From Clostridiales bacterium (GTDB lineage: Bacteria > Bacillota > Clostridia > Lachnospirales > Lachnospiraceae), in NCBI GenBank assembly GCA_012520655.1, contig JAAYNW010000082.1, forward strand, positions 1-37,940: DNA of 37,940 nt, written 5' to 3'. Each line of letters opens with the position of its first letter. Position 1 is the first letter of the stretch. Below the pieces are notes generated by a model. The model was given only the letters and a program-made list of their open reading frames with translations. It searched no databases and had not been told where the DNA came from. The translations under genes were made by a program, and so were the position numbers. Shown piece by piece: positions 16,967-27,001 of the stretch.

Positions 16967-17197
16967 ATGGATTCAACATTATTAGTTGCTATTGGAGCAG
17001 CAGTTGCAGTTCTTACAGGTATTGGAGCAGGTATAGGAATCAGTATTGCGACCGGAAAGGCTTCGGAGGCTATCGCAAGACAGCCGGAGGCTGACGGTAA
17101 AATCAGAACAACATTGCTTATTGGTTGTGCGCTTGCGGAAGCAACAGCTATCTACGGCTTTGTTATCGCCTTATTGATTGTTTTGTTATTAAAATAA
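16967..17197 (+). CDS. atpE: F-type ATP synthase subunit c
   Basis: Proteolipid of the rotor ring, 76 residues, two helices joined by the polar loop ARQPEA. The ion-carrying carboxylate is E58 in [12 protein letters not shown]. At positions matching the sodium ligands Gln32 and Ser66 of the Ilyobacter tartaricus c subunit it has I25 and A59, so proton rather than sodium coupling is inferred. AAAAGGAG lies eight bases before the ATG. Confidence 0.97.
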   Translation: MDSTLLVAIGAAVAVLTGIGAGIGISIATGKASEAIARQPEADGKIRTTLLIGCALAEATAIYGFVIALLIVLLLK

Positions 17198-17202
17198 GTA
17201 TT

Positions 17203-17239
17203 ATACTTTGTCTGGAGCGATTCCGGATAAGTATTTTTT
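17203..17239 (+). terminator. Partial terminator/attenuator between atpE and atpF
   Basis: ATACTT (17203-17208) pairs with AAGTAT (17229-17234), with an inner stem CTGGA/TCCGG, followed by six Ts (17234-17239). It would lower transcription beyond atpE, matching the need for about ten c subunits per complex. Confidence 0.5.
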
Positions 17240-17271
17240 ACTCATATGAGTGTGTGGGTGTATTCACTCAT
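17240..17271 (+). promoter_or_regulatory. Alternative hairpins in the atpF leader
   Basis: ACTCAT (17240-17245), ATGAGTG (17246-17252) and CACTCAT (17265-17271): the middle segment can pair with either neighbour, forming two mutually exclusive stems. The pairing buries an upstream in-frame ATG at 17246 and lies about 25 bases before the preferred atpF start. Confidence 0.35.
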
Positions 17272-17296
17272 TAATAGGAGAAGGGCGGAAGGCAGT

Positions 17297-17746
17297 ATGC
17301 TGAATATAAACTTCTGGAATATTGTATTTACAATTATAAATGTTCTTGTACTATATTGGCTGATGAAAAAGTTTTTGGTAAAGCCTGTTTTGGGAATTAT
17401 GGAAAAACGTGAGCAGCTTATTCAAGGACAATTAGACGATGCGAAAAAAAATCAAGAGCAGGCTTTAGAATTAAAAAAACAATACGAAACGAGGATTGAA
17501 TCCGCGGAAAAGGAAGCCAAAGAAATTATGTTGCAGGCTAAAGAGCAGGCGCAGGGAGAAAAGTCTCAGATTTTGGAAGAAGCCCAGGCAGAATCTGAAA
17601 GGCTTATTGAAAGAGCTAAGAAAAATATTGAGAACCAGCAGGAGAGAGCGAGAAGGGAAGCAGAGAGCCAGATTGCCGGACTTGCTTTGATGGCTGCCAG
17701 AAAAATATTGAAGTCGGGTGAGACAAATGACGCAAACAGCCAATAA
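17297..17746 (+). CDS. atpF: F-type ATP synthase subunit b
   Basis: Peripheral stalk subunit: one N-terminal membrane helix (NINFWNIVFTIINVLVLYWLM) then a long charged coiled coil rich in Lys, Glu and Gln, 149 residues from the ATG at 17297. That start matches family N-termini. An upstream in-frame ATG at 17246 would add 17 residues unlike the family, lacks a ribosome site and sits in a hairpin. The stop lies inside the next gene (20-base overlap), so translation is coupled to atpH. Confidence 0.94.
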   Translation: MLNINFWNIVFTIINVLVLYWLMKKFLVKPVLGIMEKREQLIQGQLDDAKKNQEQALELKKQYETRIESAEKEAKEIMLQAKEQAQGEKSQILEEAQAESERLIERAKKNIENQQERARREAESQIAGLALMAARKILKSGETNDANSQ

Positions 17747-18239
17747 TTACGGAAAGGTCTTATATGATATTTCCATATCGAAAGAAGAGATAGAGCAGAC
17801 GGCAAAATTGATCAAAGAAGAACCAAGGCTGTTAGAAATCCTGCAGGATCCTACCATTGGGAAGACAAAAAAATATAAGATAATCGACCGGATTTTTGAT
17901 GGGAAAATGGCCTCTTTTTTGAAGCTTTTATGTAAATACGGGCGTATTGGGCAACTTGCGGATGCTTTTACTGCCTATCATGAATATTATGATAAACAGC
18001 ATGGAATCTTACGCGGACAAGTATATTATGTAAACCCTCTCGAAAAAGCAGAAAAAGAACAGATAGTACAATTTCTTAAAGAGAAGTTTTCGTGCGAAAA
18101 TGTATTATTGGAAGAAGAGAGAGACGAAGCTCTTCTGGGCGGCTATCTGTTGAAAGCAGGCGGGATAGAATATGACTTCAGCTATGAAGGACGTCTGCGT
18201 CAAATGGAGAAAAAATTAACTGGGAGGTGGACGCTGTGA
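17727..18239 (+). CDS. atpH: F-type ATP synthase subunit delta
   Basis: Links the b stalk to the top of the alpha/beta ring (OSCP equivalent), 170 residues. It has the helical N-terminal domain ([19 protein letters not shown]) and the closing [25 protein letters not shown] typical of the family. The ATG at 17727 is preferred over a GTG at 17718. Its TGA stop overlaps the GTG start of atpA. Confidence 0.95.
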   Translation: MTQTANNYGKVLYDISISKEEIEQTAKLIKEEPRLLEILQDPTIGKTKKYKIIDRIFDGKMASFLKLLCKYGRIGQLADAFTAYHEYYDKQHGILRGQVYYVNPLEKAEKEQIVQFLKEKFSCENVLLEEERDEALLGGYLLKAGGIEYDFSYEGRLRQMEKKLTGRWTL

Positions 18240-19738
18240 GTGCAATTAGTGCATCAGACATTATTTCCATCTTAAAAACAGAAGTAGAAAATTTCAACTG
18301 GGATGCGAGAGAGCGGGAAGTTGGAACTGTTATTTGGGTAGGAGATGGAATTGCCACGATATATGGTATCGACCATGCCATGTATGGTGAGATTGTTGTA
18401 TTTGATAACGGTGTCAAAGGTATGGTACAGGACATTCGTAAAAATGAAATCGGATGTATTCTCTTTGGCAGTGATACCGGAATAAAAGAAGGTACCAAGG
18501 TAACGAGAACAAAGAAAAAAGCAGGTATTCCTGTAGGAAGCGGTTATATCGGAAGAATCATCAATGCCCTCGGTGAACCGGTGGATGGAAAGGGAGAGAT
18601 TCCTTTTGAAGATTACAGACCGATAGAAGAAGAGGCTCCGGGAATTACTCAGCGAAAATCCGTAAACACTCCCTTGGAGACCGGAATCCTGTCTATCGAC
18701 TCGATGTTCCCCATTGGAAGGGGACAGAGAGAGCTGATTATCGGAGATAGACAGACGGGAAAAACATCCATTGCGCTTGATGCGATTCTTAATCAAAAAG
18801 GAAAAGACGTTATCTGTATTTATGTAGCTATTGGTCAAAAAGCCTCCAGTGTAGCGAAGCTTGTTTCCACTTTGGAACATCACGGAGCTTTGGACTATAC
18901 GATTGTTTTGGTTTCTACAGCCAGTGAGCCGTCCTCCCTGCAATATATTGCGCCTTATGCGGGAACGGCTTTGGGTGAATACTTTATGTATCAGGGAAAA
19001 GACGTGCTTATAGTATACGATGATTTGTCCAAGCACGCGGTGGCATATCGTGCTCTTTCTCTTTTACTGGAGCGTCCGCCCGGACGTGAGGCATATCCGG
19101 GAGACGTATTTTATCTTCATTCCAGATTATTGGAGCGTTCCAGCCGTTTGAACGATGAATTGGGAGGCGGTTCCATGACAGCTCTTCCGATTGTCGAGAC
19201 GCAGGCCGGGGACGTGTCTTCCTATATTCCTACGAACGTTATTTCCATTACGGACGGTCAGATTTTCCTAGAAAGCGATTTGTTCTTCGCAGGTATGAGA
19301 CCGGCGGTTAACGTAGGCTTGTCGGTATCGCGTGTAGGCGGTGCCGCACAGACGAAAGCTATGAAAAAAGCTTCCGGAAGTATCAGAATCGATTTGGCTC
19401 AGTATAGGGAAATGGAAGTATTTACGCAGTTCAGCTCGGATTTGGATGAGTCTACGAAACAACAGCTTCAGCATGGTAATGTATTGATGGAGCTGCTGAA
19501 ACAGCCTTTGGCACATCCGCTGTCCCTGCATGAGCAGGTAATGACGCTTTGCATAGCGAACAACCGTATTTTCGATGCCGTGGAGATGAAGGATGTAAAG
19601 GAATTCCAAAGAGGAATATTGGAATTTTTGGATAGAGAATATCCGCAAATAGGATATGAAATCGAGGAGAAAAAGGTCTTGACGGATGAGCTGGTTGAGA
19701 AGATCATTGAGGCGGCCAAGGAATATAAAAGCAGGTGA
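18236..19738 (+). CDS. atpA: F-type ATP synthase subunit alpha
   Basis: Non-catalytic nucleotide-binding subunit of F1, 500 residues. The P-loop GDRQTGKTS carries K176; the arginine-finger region reads [13 protein letters not shown], as in active complexes. Start is the GTG at 18236, six bases after GGGAGGTGG, sharing GTGA with the atpH stop; the GTG at 18227 lies within the ribosome site. Full length and intact. Confidence 0.97.
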   Translation: MSAISASDIISILKTEVENFNWDAREREVGTVIWVGDGIATIYGIDHAMYGEIVVFDNGVKGMVQDIRKNEIGCILFGSDTGIKEGTKVTRTKKKAGIPVGSGYIGRIINALGEPVDGKGEIPFEDYRPIEEEAPGITQRKSVNTPLETGILSIDSMFPIGRGQRELIIGDRQTGKTSIALDAILNQKGKDVICIYVAIGQKASSVAKLVSTLEHHGALDYTIVLVSTASEPSSLQYIAPYAGTALGEYFMYQGKDVLIVYDDLSKHAVAYRALSLLLERPPGREAYPGDVFYLHSRLLERSSRLNDELGGGSMTALPIVETQAGDVSSYIPTNVISITDGQIFLESDLFFAGMRPAVNVGLSVSRVGGAAQTKAMKKASGSIRIDLAQYREMEVFTQFSSDLDESTKQQLQHGNVLMELLKQPLAHPLSLHEQVMTLCIANNRIFDAVEMKDVKEFQRGILEFLDREYPQIGYEIEEKKVLTDELVEKIIEAAKEYKSR

Positions 19739-19744
19739 TAGAAT

Positions 19745-20638
19745 ATGGCAAGTATAAAAGAAATCCAGGTAAGGATGAAGAGTATACAGGATACGATGAA
19801 GATTACCAATGCTATGTATATGATTTCTTCTTCTAAGCTGAAAAAAGCAAAAAAGAGTCTGGAAGCAACGGAACCTTATTTCTATACTCTGCAGAATACT
19901 ATGAGCCAGATACTGCGGCATATTCCGGATGTAGAGAATATTTATTTCGACCAGCATGAAGGAAAGAATCCGGAAGATAAAAAAATCGGATATATTGTAA
20001 TAACCGCAGATAAAGGCTTGGTAGGAGCATATAACCACAACATACTGAAGCTGGCGGATGAGCAGCTTCAGAACTGTGCCAATCCGGTATTATTCGTTGT
20101 AGGAGAAGTGGGGCGCCAGTATTTTAAACGTAAGAAAATCGATATCCAAGAGGAATTCCACTATACCGTTCAGAATCCGACGCTCGGAAGAGCAAGAAAT
20201 ATTGCCGAAACAGTGATGGAAATGTATCGTCACGGCAGTTTGGATGAAGTATATATAATCTATACGAGAATGACGAATTTCATTCAAGCGGAAGCCGAAA
20301 TGATAAAACTGCTTCCTTGGAAAAGATCCGATTTCTATATTAAGCCTCCGATAGATGTCCCTATGGAGGAATTAGCGCTGAAGCCGGATGCCTGTACGGT
20401 GGTAAATCATATTGCCGCGGATTATTTCGTAGGCTTCGTATATGGTGCGTTGGTAGAATCTTTCTGCAGCGAGCAGAATTCCCGAATGTTGGCTATGGAA
20501 GCGGCGGTGGATAATGCAGGAGAAATGTTAAGGGAACTCGGTATTATATATAATAGAGCTAGGCAGGCGATGATTACGCAACAGATTACAGAGGTAATCA
20601 GCGGTGCGAAAGCCCAGAAGAAAAAGAAGCTAAGTTAG
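19745..20638 (+). CDS. atpG: F-type ATP synthase subunit gamma
   Basis: Central rotor shaft of F1, 297 residues. The N-terminal helix (SIKEIQVRMKSIQDTMKITNAMYMISSSKLKKA) and C-terminal helix (RARQAMITQQITEVISGAKA) that form the coiled-coil shaft are conserved; TADKGLVGAYN marks the Rossmann-like middle. It begins seven bases after atpA. Confidence 0.97.
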   Translation: MASIKEIQVRMKSIQDTMKITNAMYMISSSKLKKAKKSLEATEPYFYTLQNTMSQILRHIPDVENIYFDQHEGKNPEDKKIGYIVITADKGLVGAYNHNILKLADEQLQNCANPVLFVVGEVGRQYFKRKKIDIQEEFHYTVQNPTLGRARNIAETVMEMYRHGSLDEVYIIYTRMTNFIQAEAEMIKLLPWKRSDFYIKPPIDVPMEELALKPDACTVVNHIAADYFVGFVYGALVESFCSEQNSRMLAMEAAVDNAGEMLRELGIIYNRARQAMITQQITEVISGAKAQKKKKLS

Positions 20639-22042
<1,404 letters not shown>

Positions 22043-22063
22043 AGAGGGAAGAGAGGTGTTTGA

Positions 22064-22471
22064 ATGGGAACATTTAGTTTAAAAGTACTGGCGGCGAACA
22101 GGATTTTTTTTGAAGGCCGTTGCGAATCTCTCATTATCCCTTCTCTCGATGGTTTGGTAGGAATTCTGGCGAATCATGAGAACATGGTAATTGCAGTAAA
22201 AGAAGGCTTTATTCGGATCAAACCGGAGGACGGAAGCGAGATAGAAGCCTTGGTTAGTATTGGATTTTTTGAGATAATGAATAATCGTGCCACTCTTCTC
22301 GTTCAGACGATTGAGCGCCCGGAAGAAATAGACATTGCGAGAGCCAGAGAGGCCGAAGAAAGAGCAAAAGAACGGTTGCGTCAGAAGCAAAGTCTTCGTG
22401 AACATTATCACAGTCAAGCCTCCTTATCCCGCGCTATGAGCCGATTGAAGGCAGCGAGCAAATACCGTTAA
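22064..22471 (+). CDS. atpC: F-type ATP synthase subunit epsilon
   Basis: Stalk subunit that restrains ATP hydrolysis, 135 residues: N-terminal beta-sandwich (FSLKVLAANRIFFEGRCESLIIPSLDGLVGILANH) and C-terminal helical hairpin (residues about 90-135). Preceded by GAGAGGTG. Last gene of the operon, with a terminator 16 bases later. Confidence 0.95.
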   Translation: MGTFSLKVLAANRIFFEGRCESLIIPSLDGLVGILANHENMVIAVKEGFIRIKPEDGSEIEALVSIGFFEIMNNRATLLVQTIERPEEIDIARAREAEERAKERLRQKQSLREHYHSQASLSRAMSRLKAASKYR

Positions 22472-22486
22472 AAGGTTAATAAGAAT

Positions 22487-22532
22487 ATGCCCTGAAAGTC
22501 TTTAGTTACTATGAGATTTTTGGGGCATTTTT
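22487..22532 (+). terminator. Terminator of the atp operon
   Basis: ATGCCC (22487-22492) pairs with GGGCAT (22523-22528), extended inward by AAAGTCT/AGATTTT, and runs into five Ts. Confidence 0.7.
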
Positions 22533-22619
22533 GGGTTTACATGTAAGGGGTGGCTCTGACAGAATTTATGAAAAAATATTGACATCAAACAATAGATATG
22601 AGAAAATGGTTTACAACTG

Positions 22620-22641
22620 AACTGTTCTTATTTGAACAATT
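22620..22641. promoter_or_regulatory. Inverted repeat, candidate MarR-type operator
   Basis: AACTGTTC (22620-22627) and GAACAATT (22634-22641) match over 7 of 8 positions around a 6-base AT-rich spacer, a size and symmetry typical of MarR dimer sites. It lies upstream of TATAAT (22681-22686) and the MarR gene, suggesting autoregulation together with citrate synthase. Confidence 0.45.
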
Positions 22642-22680
22642 GCTCTGTATATGATTTGTCGACACCAGGCAAACAGAAGT

Positions 22681-22686
22681 TATAAT
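22681..22686 (+). promoter_or_regulatory. -10 box for the marR-citrate synthase operon
   Basis: A perfect TATAAT 30 bases before the GTG start. The only upstream candidate, TTGTCG at 22656-22661, gives a 19-base spacer, so the -35 is weak. TGTCGACA (22657-22664) is an 8-base palindrome in the same place. Confidence 0.45.
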
Positions 22687-22716
22687 TTATCGCGGTTATC
22701 ATGAAAGGAAATAATT

Positions 22717-23154
22717 GTGAATAATGATTTTGAGACGTTATTAAACGGTCAACAATTTAAAAAGCTTTATGAGAAGATGAGCAACATCATTACGGAAAAG
22801 TACGGATTACACAAAATAGAAATAGAAATTCTGCTTTTTCTGCGAGGCGGAACCTATGATACGGCAAGGGACATTGCAGAGAACAAGTTTTTCTCCAAAG
22901 CGCATATTTCCAATGCAATCGAACATCTGACAGAACGGGGATATTTGTCCGGGAGAGCGGATGAGCAGGATAGAAGATGTATTCACCTGGAGTTGACAGA
23001 GAATGCAAAGCCTGTCTGCGAGGAATTGGAGAAACTCAGAAAAGGCCTTGCGGATATTATTTATAAAGATATTACAGAGGAAGAAAAGAAGGTGATGATT
23101 CAAGTAGGAAAGAAGATTGCACATAATATTAACTCGGAACTGGGAACACATTAG
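22717..23154 (+). CDS. MarR-family transcriptional regulator
   Basis: Dimeric winged-helix regulator, 145 residues. The winged helix covers about residues 30-105: helix-turn-helix TARDIAENKFFSKAHISNAIEHLTERGYL and wing ADEQDRRCIHLELT, the DxR pattern of the family. Starts with GTG at 22717, eight bases after GAAAGGA. Citrate synthase begins 22 bases after its stop, so the two share a transcript. It probably binds the inverted repeat at 22620-22641 and responds to an unknown small molecule. Confidence 0.9.
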   Translation: MNNDFETLLNGQQFKKLYEKMSNIITEKYGLHKIEIEILLFLRGGTYDTARDIAENKFFSKAHISNAIEHLTERGYLSGRADEQDRRCIHLELTENAKPVCEELEKLRKGLADIIYKDITEEEKKVMIQVGKKIAHNINSELGTH

Positions 23155-23176
23155 ATAATAGAAAAGGAGAAAATGT

Positions 23177-24541
23177 ATGCGAAACAGCAAGAAAGAGCAA
23201 CTAGACAATTACACTGCAAAATACAGCAAGATCTGTATAGAAAACAGCAGTATAGACAGCCTCTTGTTTGACGATTACGGCGTAAAACGAGGATTGAGAG
23301 ATAAAAATGGTGAAGGCGTTCTTGCAGGTCTCACAAATATTTCTTTAATAAAATCTCAGGAAATCGTAGACGGAAAGAGACTTCCCTGCGAGGGGAGGCT
23401 TCTGTACCGTGGCTACGATATTATCGAACTTGTAAAAGGATTTGAAAACAGTAAAAGATACGGGTTTGAAGAAATTGCATACCTTTTGCTATTTGGAAAT
23501 TTGCCGAATACGGCTGAATTAAATGAATTTAAAGAAAATTTAGCTCTTATACGAACTCTGCCGACTAATTTTACAAGAGACGTTATTATGAAAGCCAGCA
23601 GCAAGGATATAATGAATTCATTAACGAAAAGTGTGCTTGCGCTCGCTTCTTATGATAAACAGGCTTCGGATTTAAGTATTGATAATGTACTTCGTCAATG
23701 TATGTTTTTAATCAGTGTTTTTCCGATGCTTTCTGTATACGGCTATCATGCATATAATCATTATGAATGCGACGAGAGCTTTTATATACATAGGCCGGAT
23801 GCAAACTTATCCACGGCTGAAAATATACTCAGAATGCTGCGTCCGGATAAAAAATATACCGAACTGGAGGCCAGAGTTCTCGACATCGCACTCGTACTTC
23901 ATATGGAACACGGCGGCGGTAACAACTCTACTTTCACGACGAGAGTAGTTACTTCTTCGGGTTCAGATACTTATTCTGTAATTGCAGCAGCATTGTCTTC
24001 CTTGAAAGGTCCCAAGCATGGAGGCGCAAATATCAAAGTAGTGGAGATGATGGCGAATATAAAGAAAAACGTGAAGGATTTGAATGATGAAGAAGCGGTA
24101 AAAGATTATCTGGCCCGTATGCTGAATAAAGAGGTGTTCGATAAGAGCGGCTTGATTTACGGTATGGGACATGCGGTATATTCTATCTCGGATCCGAGAG
24201 CAACAATATTCAAAAACTTCGTAGAACGGCTCGCGGCGGATAAAAAGCGAGATGAAGACTTTAAATTATATTCTATGATAGAGCGTTTGGCACCGCAGGT
24301 AATCGGTGAAAAGCGCAATATTTACAAGGGTGTCAGCGCGAATGTGGATTTCTACAGCGGTTTTGTATACAGTATGCTGGATATCCCGCTTGAACTATAT
24401 ACACCGATATTCGCCATGGCGAGAATCGTAGGCTGGAGCGCACACCGCTTAGAAGAACTTATCAATGTGGATAAAATTATTCGGCCTGCCTACAAGACTA
24501 TTATGGCAGAAAAAGAGTATAAACACATCGACAGAAGATAA
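23177..24541 (+). CDS. Citrate synthase (citrate/2-methylcitrate synthase family)
   Basis: Condenses acetyl-CoA with oxaloacetate to citrate, in the cytoplasm. 454 residues, about 60-80 longer than short bacterial citrate synthases through an N-terminal extension of roughly 55 residues before VDGKRLPCEGRLLYRGYDI. Active-site residues are present: H245 (MEHGGG), H281 (GPKHGGAN), H332 (GMGHAVYS) and D391 (VDFYSG). Ribosome site AAAAGGAGA. No aconitase or isocitrate dehydrogenase is adjacent; in related anaerobes this enzyme feeds an incomplete cycle toward glutamate. A 2-methylcitrate role cannot be excluded from sequence. It is convergent with the next gene, five bases apart. Confidence 0.93.
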   Translation: MRNSKKEQLDNYTAKYSKICIENSSIDSLLFDDYGVKRGLRDKNGEGVLAGLTNISLIKSQEIVDGKRLPCEGRLLYRGYDIIELVKGFENSKRYGFEEIAYLLLFGNLPNTAELNEFKENLALIRTLPTNFTRDVIMKASSKDIMNSLTKSVLALASYDKQASDLSIDNVLRQCMFLISVFPMLSVYGYHAYNHYECDESFYIHRPDANLSTAENILRMLRPDKKYTELEARVLDIALVLHMEHGGGNNSTFTTRVVTSSGSDTYSVIAAALSSLKGPKHGGANIKVVEMMANIKKNVKDLNDEEAVKDYLARMLNKEVFDKSGLIYGMGHAVYSISDPRATIFKNFVERLAADKKRDEDFKLYSMIERLAPQVIGEKRNIYKGVSANVDFYSGFVYSMLDIPLELYTPIFAMARIVGWSAHRLEELINVDKIIRPAYKTIMAEKEYKHIDRR

Positions 24542-24546
24542 AATGC

Positions 24547-25686
24547 TCATCGTTTAATAATATTGAAGGTGTCGGCAAGTAGCAGCCAGTTGGCTCTGAA
24601 TAGATTCATAATCTGCCAGTAGCCGACTCCCCGCAGCATATATTCTTGTACGAGAGAGAATTTCTCACGTATGCTTCTGACATCTTCAAACCATACCTCG
24701 TGTTCGACACCCTCGCTTTCATAAGTGAAGAAAGGCGACATGGCTACTTGATCGAATTGAATCGGTACATTGTTGTTGATAGCTATTTGCACGGCTTCCG
24801 TGTTGCTGATCGTGCGCGCTACTGTTACACCTCTTTCGTATGGGAGAGGCCAGTCATACCCGTAATTGGGAATTCCCAGATTAATCTTTTCTACAGGAAT
24901 CCGAGTGATGGCATAATCTACGACTTCCCGCACCTTATTGATCGGAGCGACAGCCATGGGCGGACCGTATGTATAACCCCACTCATAGGTCATGAGAAGC
25001 ACGTTGTCCGCAGCTGCGCCTAAAAGAGCATAATCTTTTCCGCCATAAAGAAGGCCCGGCTGATTGTCGGAGGTCTTGGGAGCGAGCGCCACTGAAACAG
25101 GATAACCTATTTCGTTTACGGCAGCACGTACATTGCTGACAAATTCCGCGAATAAAACCCTGTCCTCTGCAATAATATATTCAAAGTCGATATCTACCCC
25201 TTCAAATTCTTTTTGAGAGACCATTTGCAGCAAATTATTGATTAGGTTCTGCTGTACCGCCATATCGCTCACGACGATGGAAATAAGCTGGTTGTTGAAC
25301 ATTCCGTCCGCTCCGAAGGGTGTTAATGTGAGAAGAGGAGCCGTACCTGCCTCTTTGGCAAGACTTATCATCCAAGTATCGTCCAGAGCAGGAGGAACCA
25401 GTTCGCCCGTAGGCGTGAATCCATACGAAAACACGGATAAATTGGTAAGGTACGGGAGAGTCTCTGTCAAGTTGAAGCTGTTGATAAAAGGGTAGGCATA
25501 TCCGTTTGTATAGATAGAACGTTTGTCGGGAGTAGTTTCTCCCGCACTAAGCAGAAGTGCCTGGCCGACAGCGAGGCGGTAGGGAGAAATGAGCTGATTA
25601 TTATATATGATGGAGTCGGCGGTAACGCCGAAGGAAGACGCGATGGATGCCACGCTGTCGCCGGCATTTACGGTATATATAGTCAT
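24547..25686 (-). CDS. LysM-GH18 spore-type glycoside hydrolase (YaaH/SleL-like)
   Basis: Likely spore-envelope N-acetylglucosaminidase or lectin-like hydrolase acting on cortex peptidoglycan. 379 residues: one LysM repeat at about 2-47 (YTVNAGDSVASIASSFGV) and a GH18 barrel from about 58 to the end. The GH18 motif is FEGVDIDFEY, with catalytic glutamate E169, so it should be active. There is no signal peptide, as in Bacillus YaaH/SleL proteins, which are made in the mother cell and assembled on the spore. The ribosome site is weak. The next gene upstream on this strand is CgeB-like, which also fits the spore surface. Confidence 0.88.
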   Translation of the reverse strand: MTIYTVNAGDSVASIASSFGVTADSIIYNNQLISPYRLAVGQALLLSAGETTPDKRSIYTNGYAYPFINSFNLTETLPYLTNLSVFSYGFTPTGELVPPALDDTWMISLAKEAGTAPLLTLTPFGADGMFNNQLISIVVSDMAVQQNLINNLLQMVSQKEFEGVDIDFEYIIAEDRVLFAEFVSNVRAAVNEIGYPVSVALAPKTSDNQPGLLYGGKDYALLGAAADNVLLMTYEWGYTYGPPMAVAPINKVREVVDYAITRIPVEKINLGIPNYGYDWPLPYERGVTVARTISNTEAVQIAINNNVPIQFDQVAMSPFFTYESEGVEHEVWFEDVRSIREKFSLVQEYMLRGVGYWQIMNLFRANWLLLADTFNIIKR

Positions 25687-25761
25687 AATGATAAAAATCC
25701 CAAAGGTATTTTTATTATGTTATGCGTAAAAAGGATATAGGTTACAGACCAGACAACTTTT

Positions 25762-25793
25762 AATCCCCGGAGAATGACTCTTCTCCGGGGATT
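25762..25793. terminator. Perfect 13-bp GC-rich hairpin between two minus-strand genes
   Basis: AATCCCCGGAGAA (25762-25774) and its exact complement (25781-25793) around the loop TGACTC. Placed just after the CgeB-like gene, it probably ends that transcript, although the T-run is poor on both strands (TTCTTTG on plus, TTAAAAG on minus). Confidence 0.55.
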
Positions 25794-25829
25794 CTTTGAC
25801 TGCAGAGAGTTTAACTTCTCACAGCCTTA

Positions 25830-26807
25830 TTATATGATTTTCTGTTCCGACAAAATCCGAAGCGCCTCCAGCGCCCGATTAGTATAGCTATGAGGTTCTA
25901 CAGCGATTTGCCCTTGCTTGCTGATTTCATTGCGTTCATCGGCTGCTTCCAAATAATGCTTTACCAGTTCTAAGGTTTGATCCGGCGAAGAGGAGGTTAT
26001 CAGGTCTGTGCCGGGTGTAAACAGGCGGTTGATCTCCGGAGTGTCGGAGGTAAGCAGGAAGCCGCCTGAACCCATAATCTCATAGGTTCGCTGTGTGACC
26101 TGATGGAGCTGATTCTGCAGGCCCAGTACAATGGAAGCAGAGCTGTAAACTTGGTTGGCGAGAGTATATTCCAGATAATTGTGGATCCAACTGGAAGGGA
26201 TATCGATATCCAGCATATTCCCTAACTCGGCCCATTGTCTTCCCCAGAAGTCTATTCGAATTCCGGCTGTGACCAGCGGTTCTACCAGGTTTTTTAAGGA
26301 AGTAATGCGATAATGGTGCGGATATAGCTTTAAAACGTTCGGATACGCATTGGCGACTACTGCAATGTCACACTTATATTCATCGTTGGGTGCTGTCCGA
26401 TAATGCACGCCGGGATAATAGCCGAAATCCATATGAGCGGATTTATATCCCAGCAATTGATAGTACATTACCCGGCCCCTACAGATTGTAAATACAAAAT
26501 CCGGTTTTAACTCTTTAATCAGAGGAAGCGTAAAGTTGTAGGTATGGGTCGGGTCTTCCGTAGCCCAATATACCAACGGAATATTTGTGGCCTTGCTATA
26601 AAAATGAATCCATTTAGCCTTGGCTGTAGTGGTTTCATTGGTCCATCCCAGCATAAAAAGCAGGTCAGGATTGAATTCTTCTATAATCATGGGGACATTC
26701 CCCTCTGTCAGCGGCCCGGAGATCTTCACTTCACAACCTGCGTCTCGAAAACCGTTCGGCAATCCGTTTATCAGCATAGGATGATTTTCCAAAAATAGTA
26801 TTTTCAA
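25830..26807 (-). CDS. CgeB-like glycosyltransferase
   Basis: Probable GT-B fold glycosyltransferase related to CgeB, a Bacillus protein needed for the outermost spore layer. 325 residues: N-terminal Rossmann half (MKILFLENHPMLINGLPNGF) and C-terminal donor-binding half with the Glyco_trans_1_2 pattern QVTQRTYEIMGSGGFLLTSDTPEINRLFTPG. Start is TTG at 26807, supported by GAGGTG eight bases upstream; no better ATG is near. Sugar donor and acceptor are not predictable; the adjacent LysM-GH18 gene supports a spore role. Confidence 0.8.
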   Translation of the reverse strand: MKILFLENHPMLINGLPNGFRDAGCEVKISGPLTEGNVPMIIEEFNPDLLFMLGWTNETTTAKAKWIHFYSKATNIPLVYWATEDPTHTYNFTLPLIKELKPDFVFTICRGRVMYYQLLGYKSAHMDFGYYPGVHYRTAPNDEYKCDIAVVANAYPNVLKLYPHHYRITSLKNLVEPLVTAGIRIDFWGRQWAELGNMLDIDIPSSWIHNYLEYTLANQVYSSASIVLGLQNQLHQVTQRTYEIMGSGGFLLTSDTPEINRLFTPGTDLITSSSPDQTLELVKHYLEAADERNEISKQGQIAVEPHSYTNRALEALRILSEQKII

Positions 26808-26829
26808 GTAGGATACACCTCTTTTTCTT

Positions 26830-26846
26830 TTCGGTTAATAACCGAA
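26830..26846. repeat. Short hairpin in the divergent gap
   Basis: TTCGGTT-AAT-AACCGAA, 7-bp perfect arms, lies 23 bases before the TTG start of the CgeB-like gene, within its likely leader. A role in translation control or as an operator is possible but unsupported. Confidence 0.3.
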
Positions 26847-26930
26847 GCCTATGTTACATTCTATTCTCTTACCGAGGAGGGTGTGCTAATGCCGACTATA
26901 GAACATTACACATCTTAATTTGTCATTTGC

Positions 26931-26959
26931 TTGTGGTTAAAGAAGGAATTTGATATAAT
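26931..26959 (+). promoter_or_regulatory. Promoter of the UDP-sugar pyrophosphorylase gene
   Basis: TTGTGG (26931-26936), 17-base spacer, TATAAT (26954-26959) preceded by TGA, giving an extended -10. It lies 42 bases before the ATG at 27002. Confidence 0.6.
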
Positions 26960-27001
26960 TGATTCGAAATCGGCTATTATTTTTTGCGGAGGAATGATTA
27001 G

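Noticed and set aside
17246-17296. ATG start adding 17 residues to atpF
   Set aside because: No ribosome site, buried in a hairpin, and the added residues are unlike the N-termini of b subunits.
18272-19036. 254-codon minus-strand frame across atpA
   Set aside because: Opposite strand of a highly conserved gene; composition is biased and no start signal is present.
19268-20038. 256-codon minus-strand frame across atpA/atpG
   Set aside because: Shadow of two overlapping conserved coding regions; His/Tyr/Phe-rich translation has no recognisable domain.
22579-22607. TTGACA at 22579 as the marR promoter
   Set aside because: No acceptable -10 box 16-18 bases downstream; TATAAT at 22681 fits the start better.
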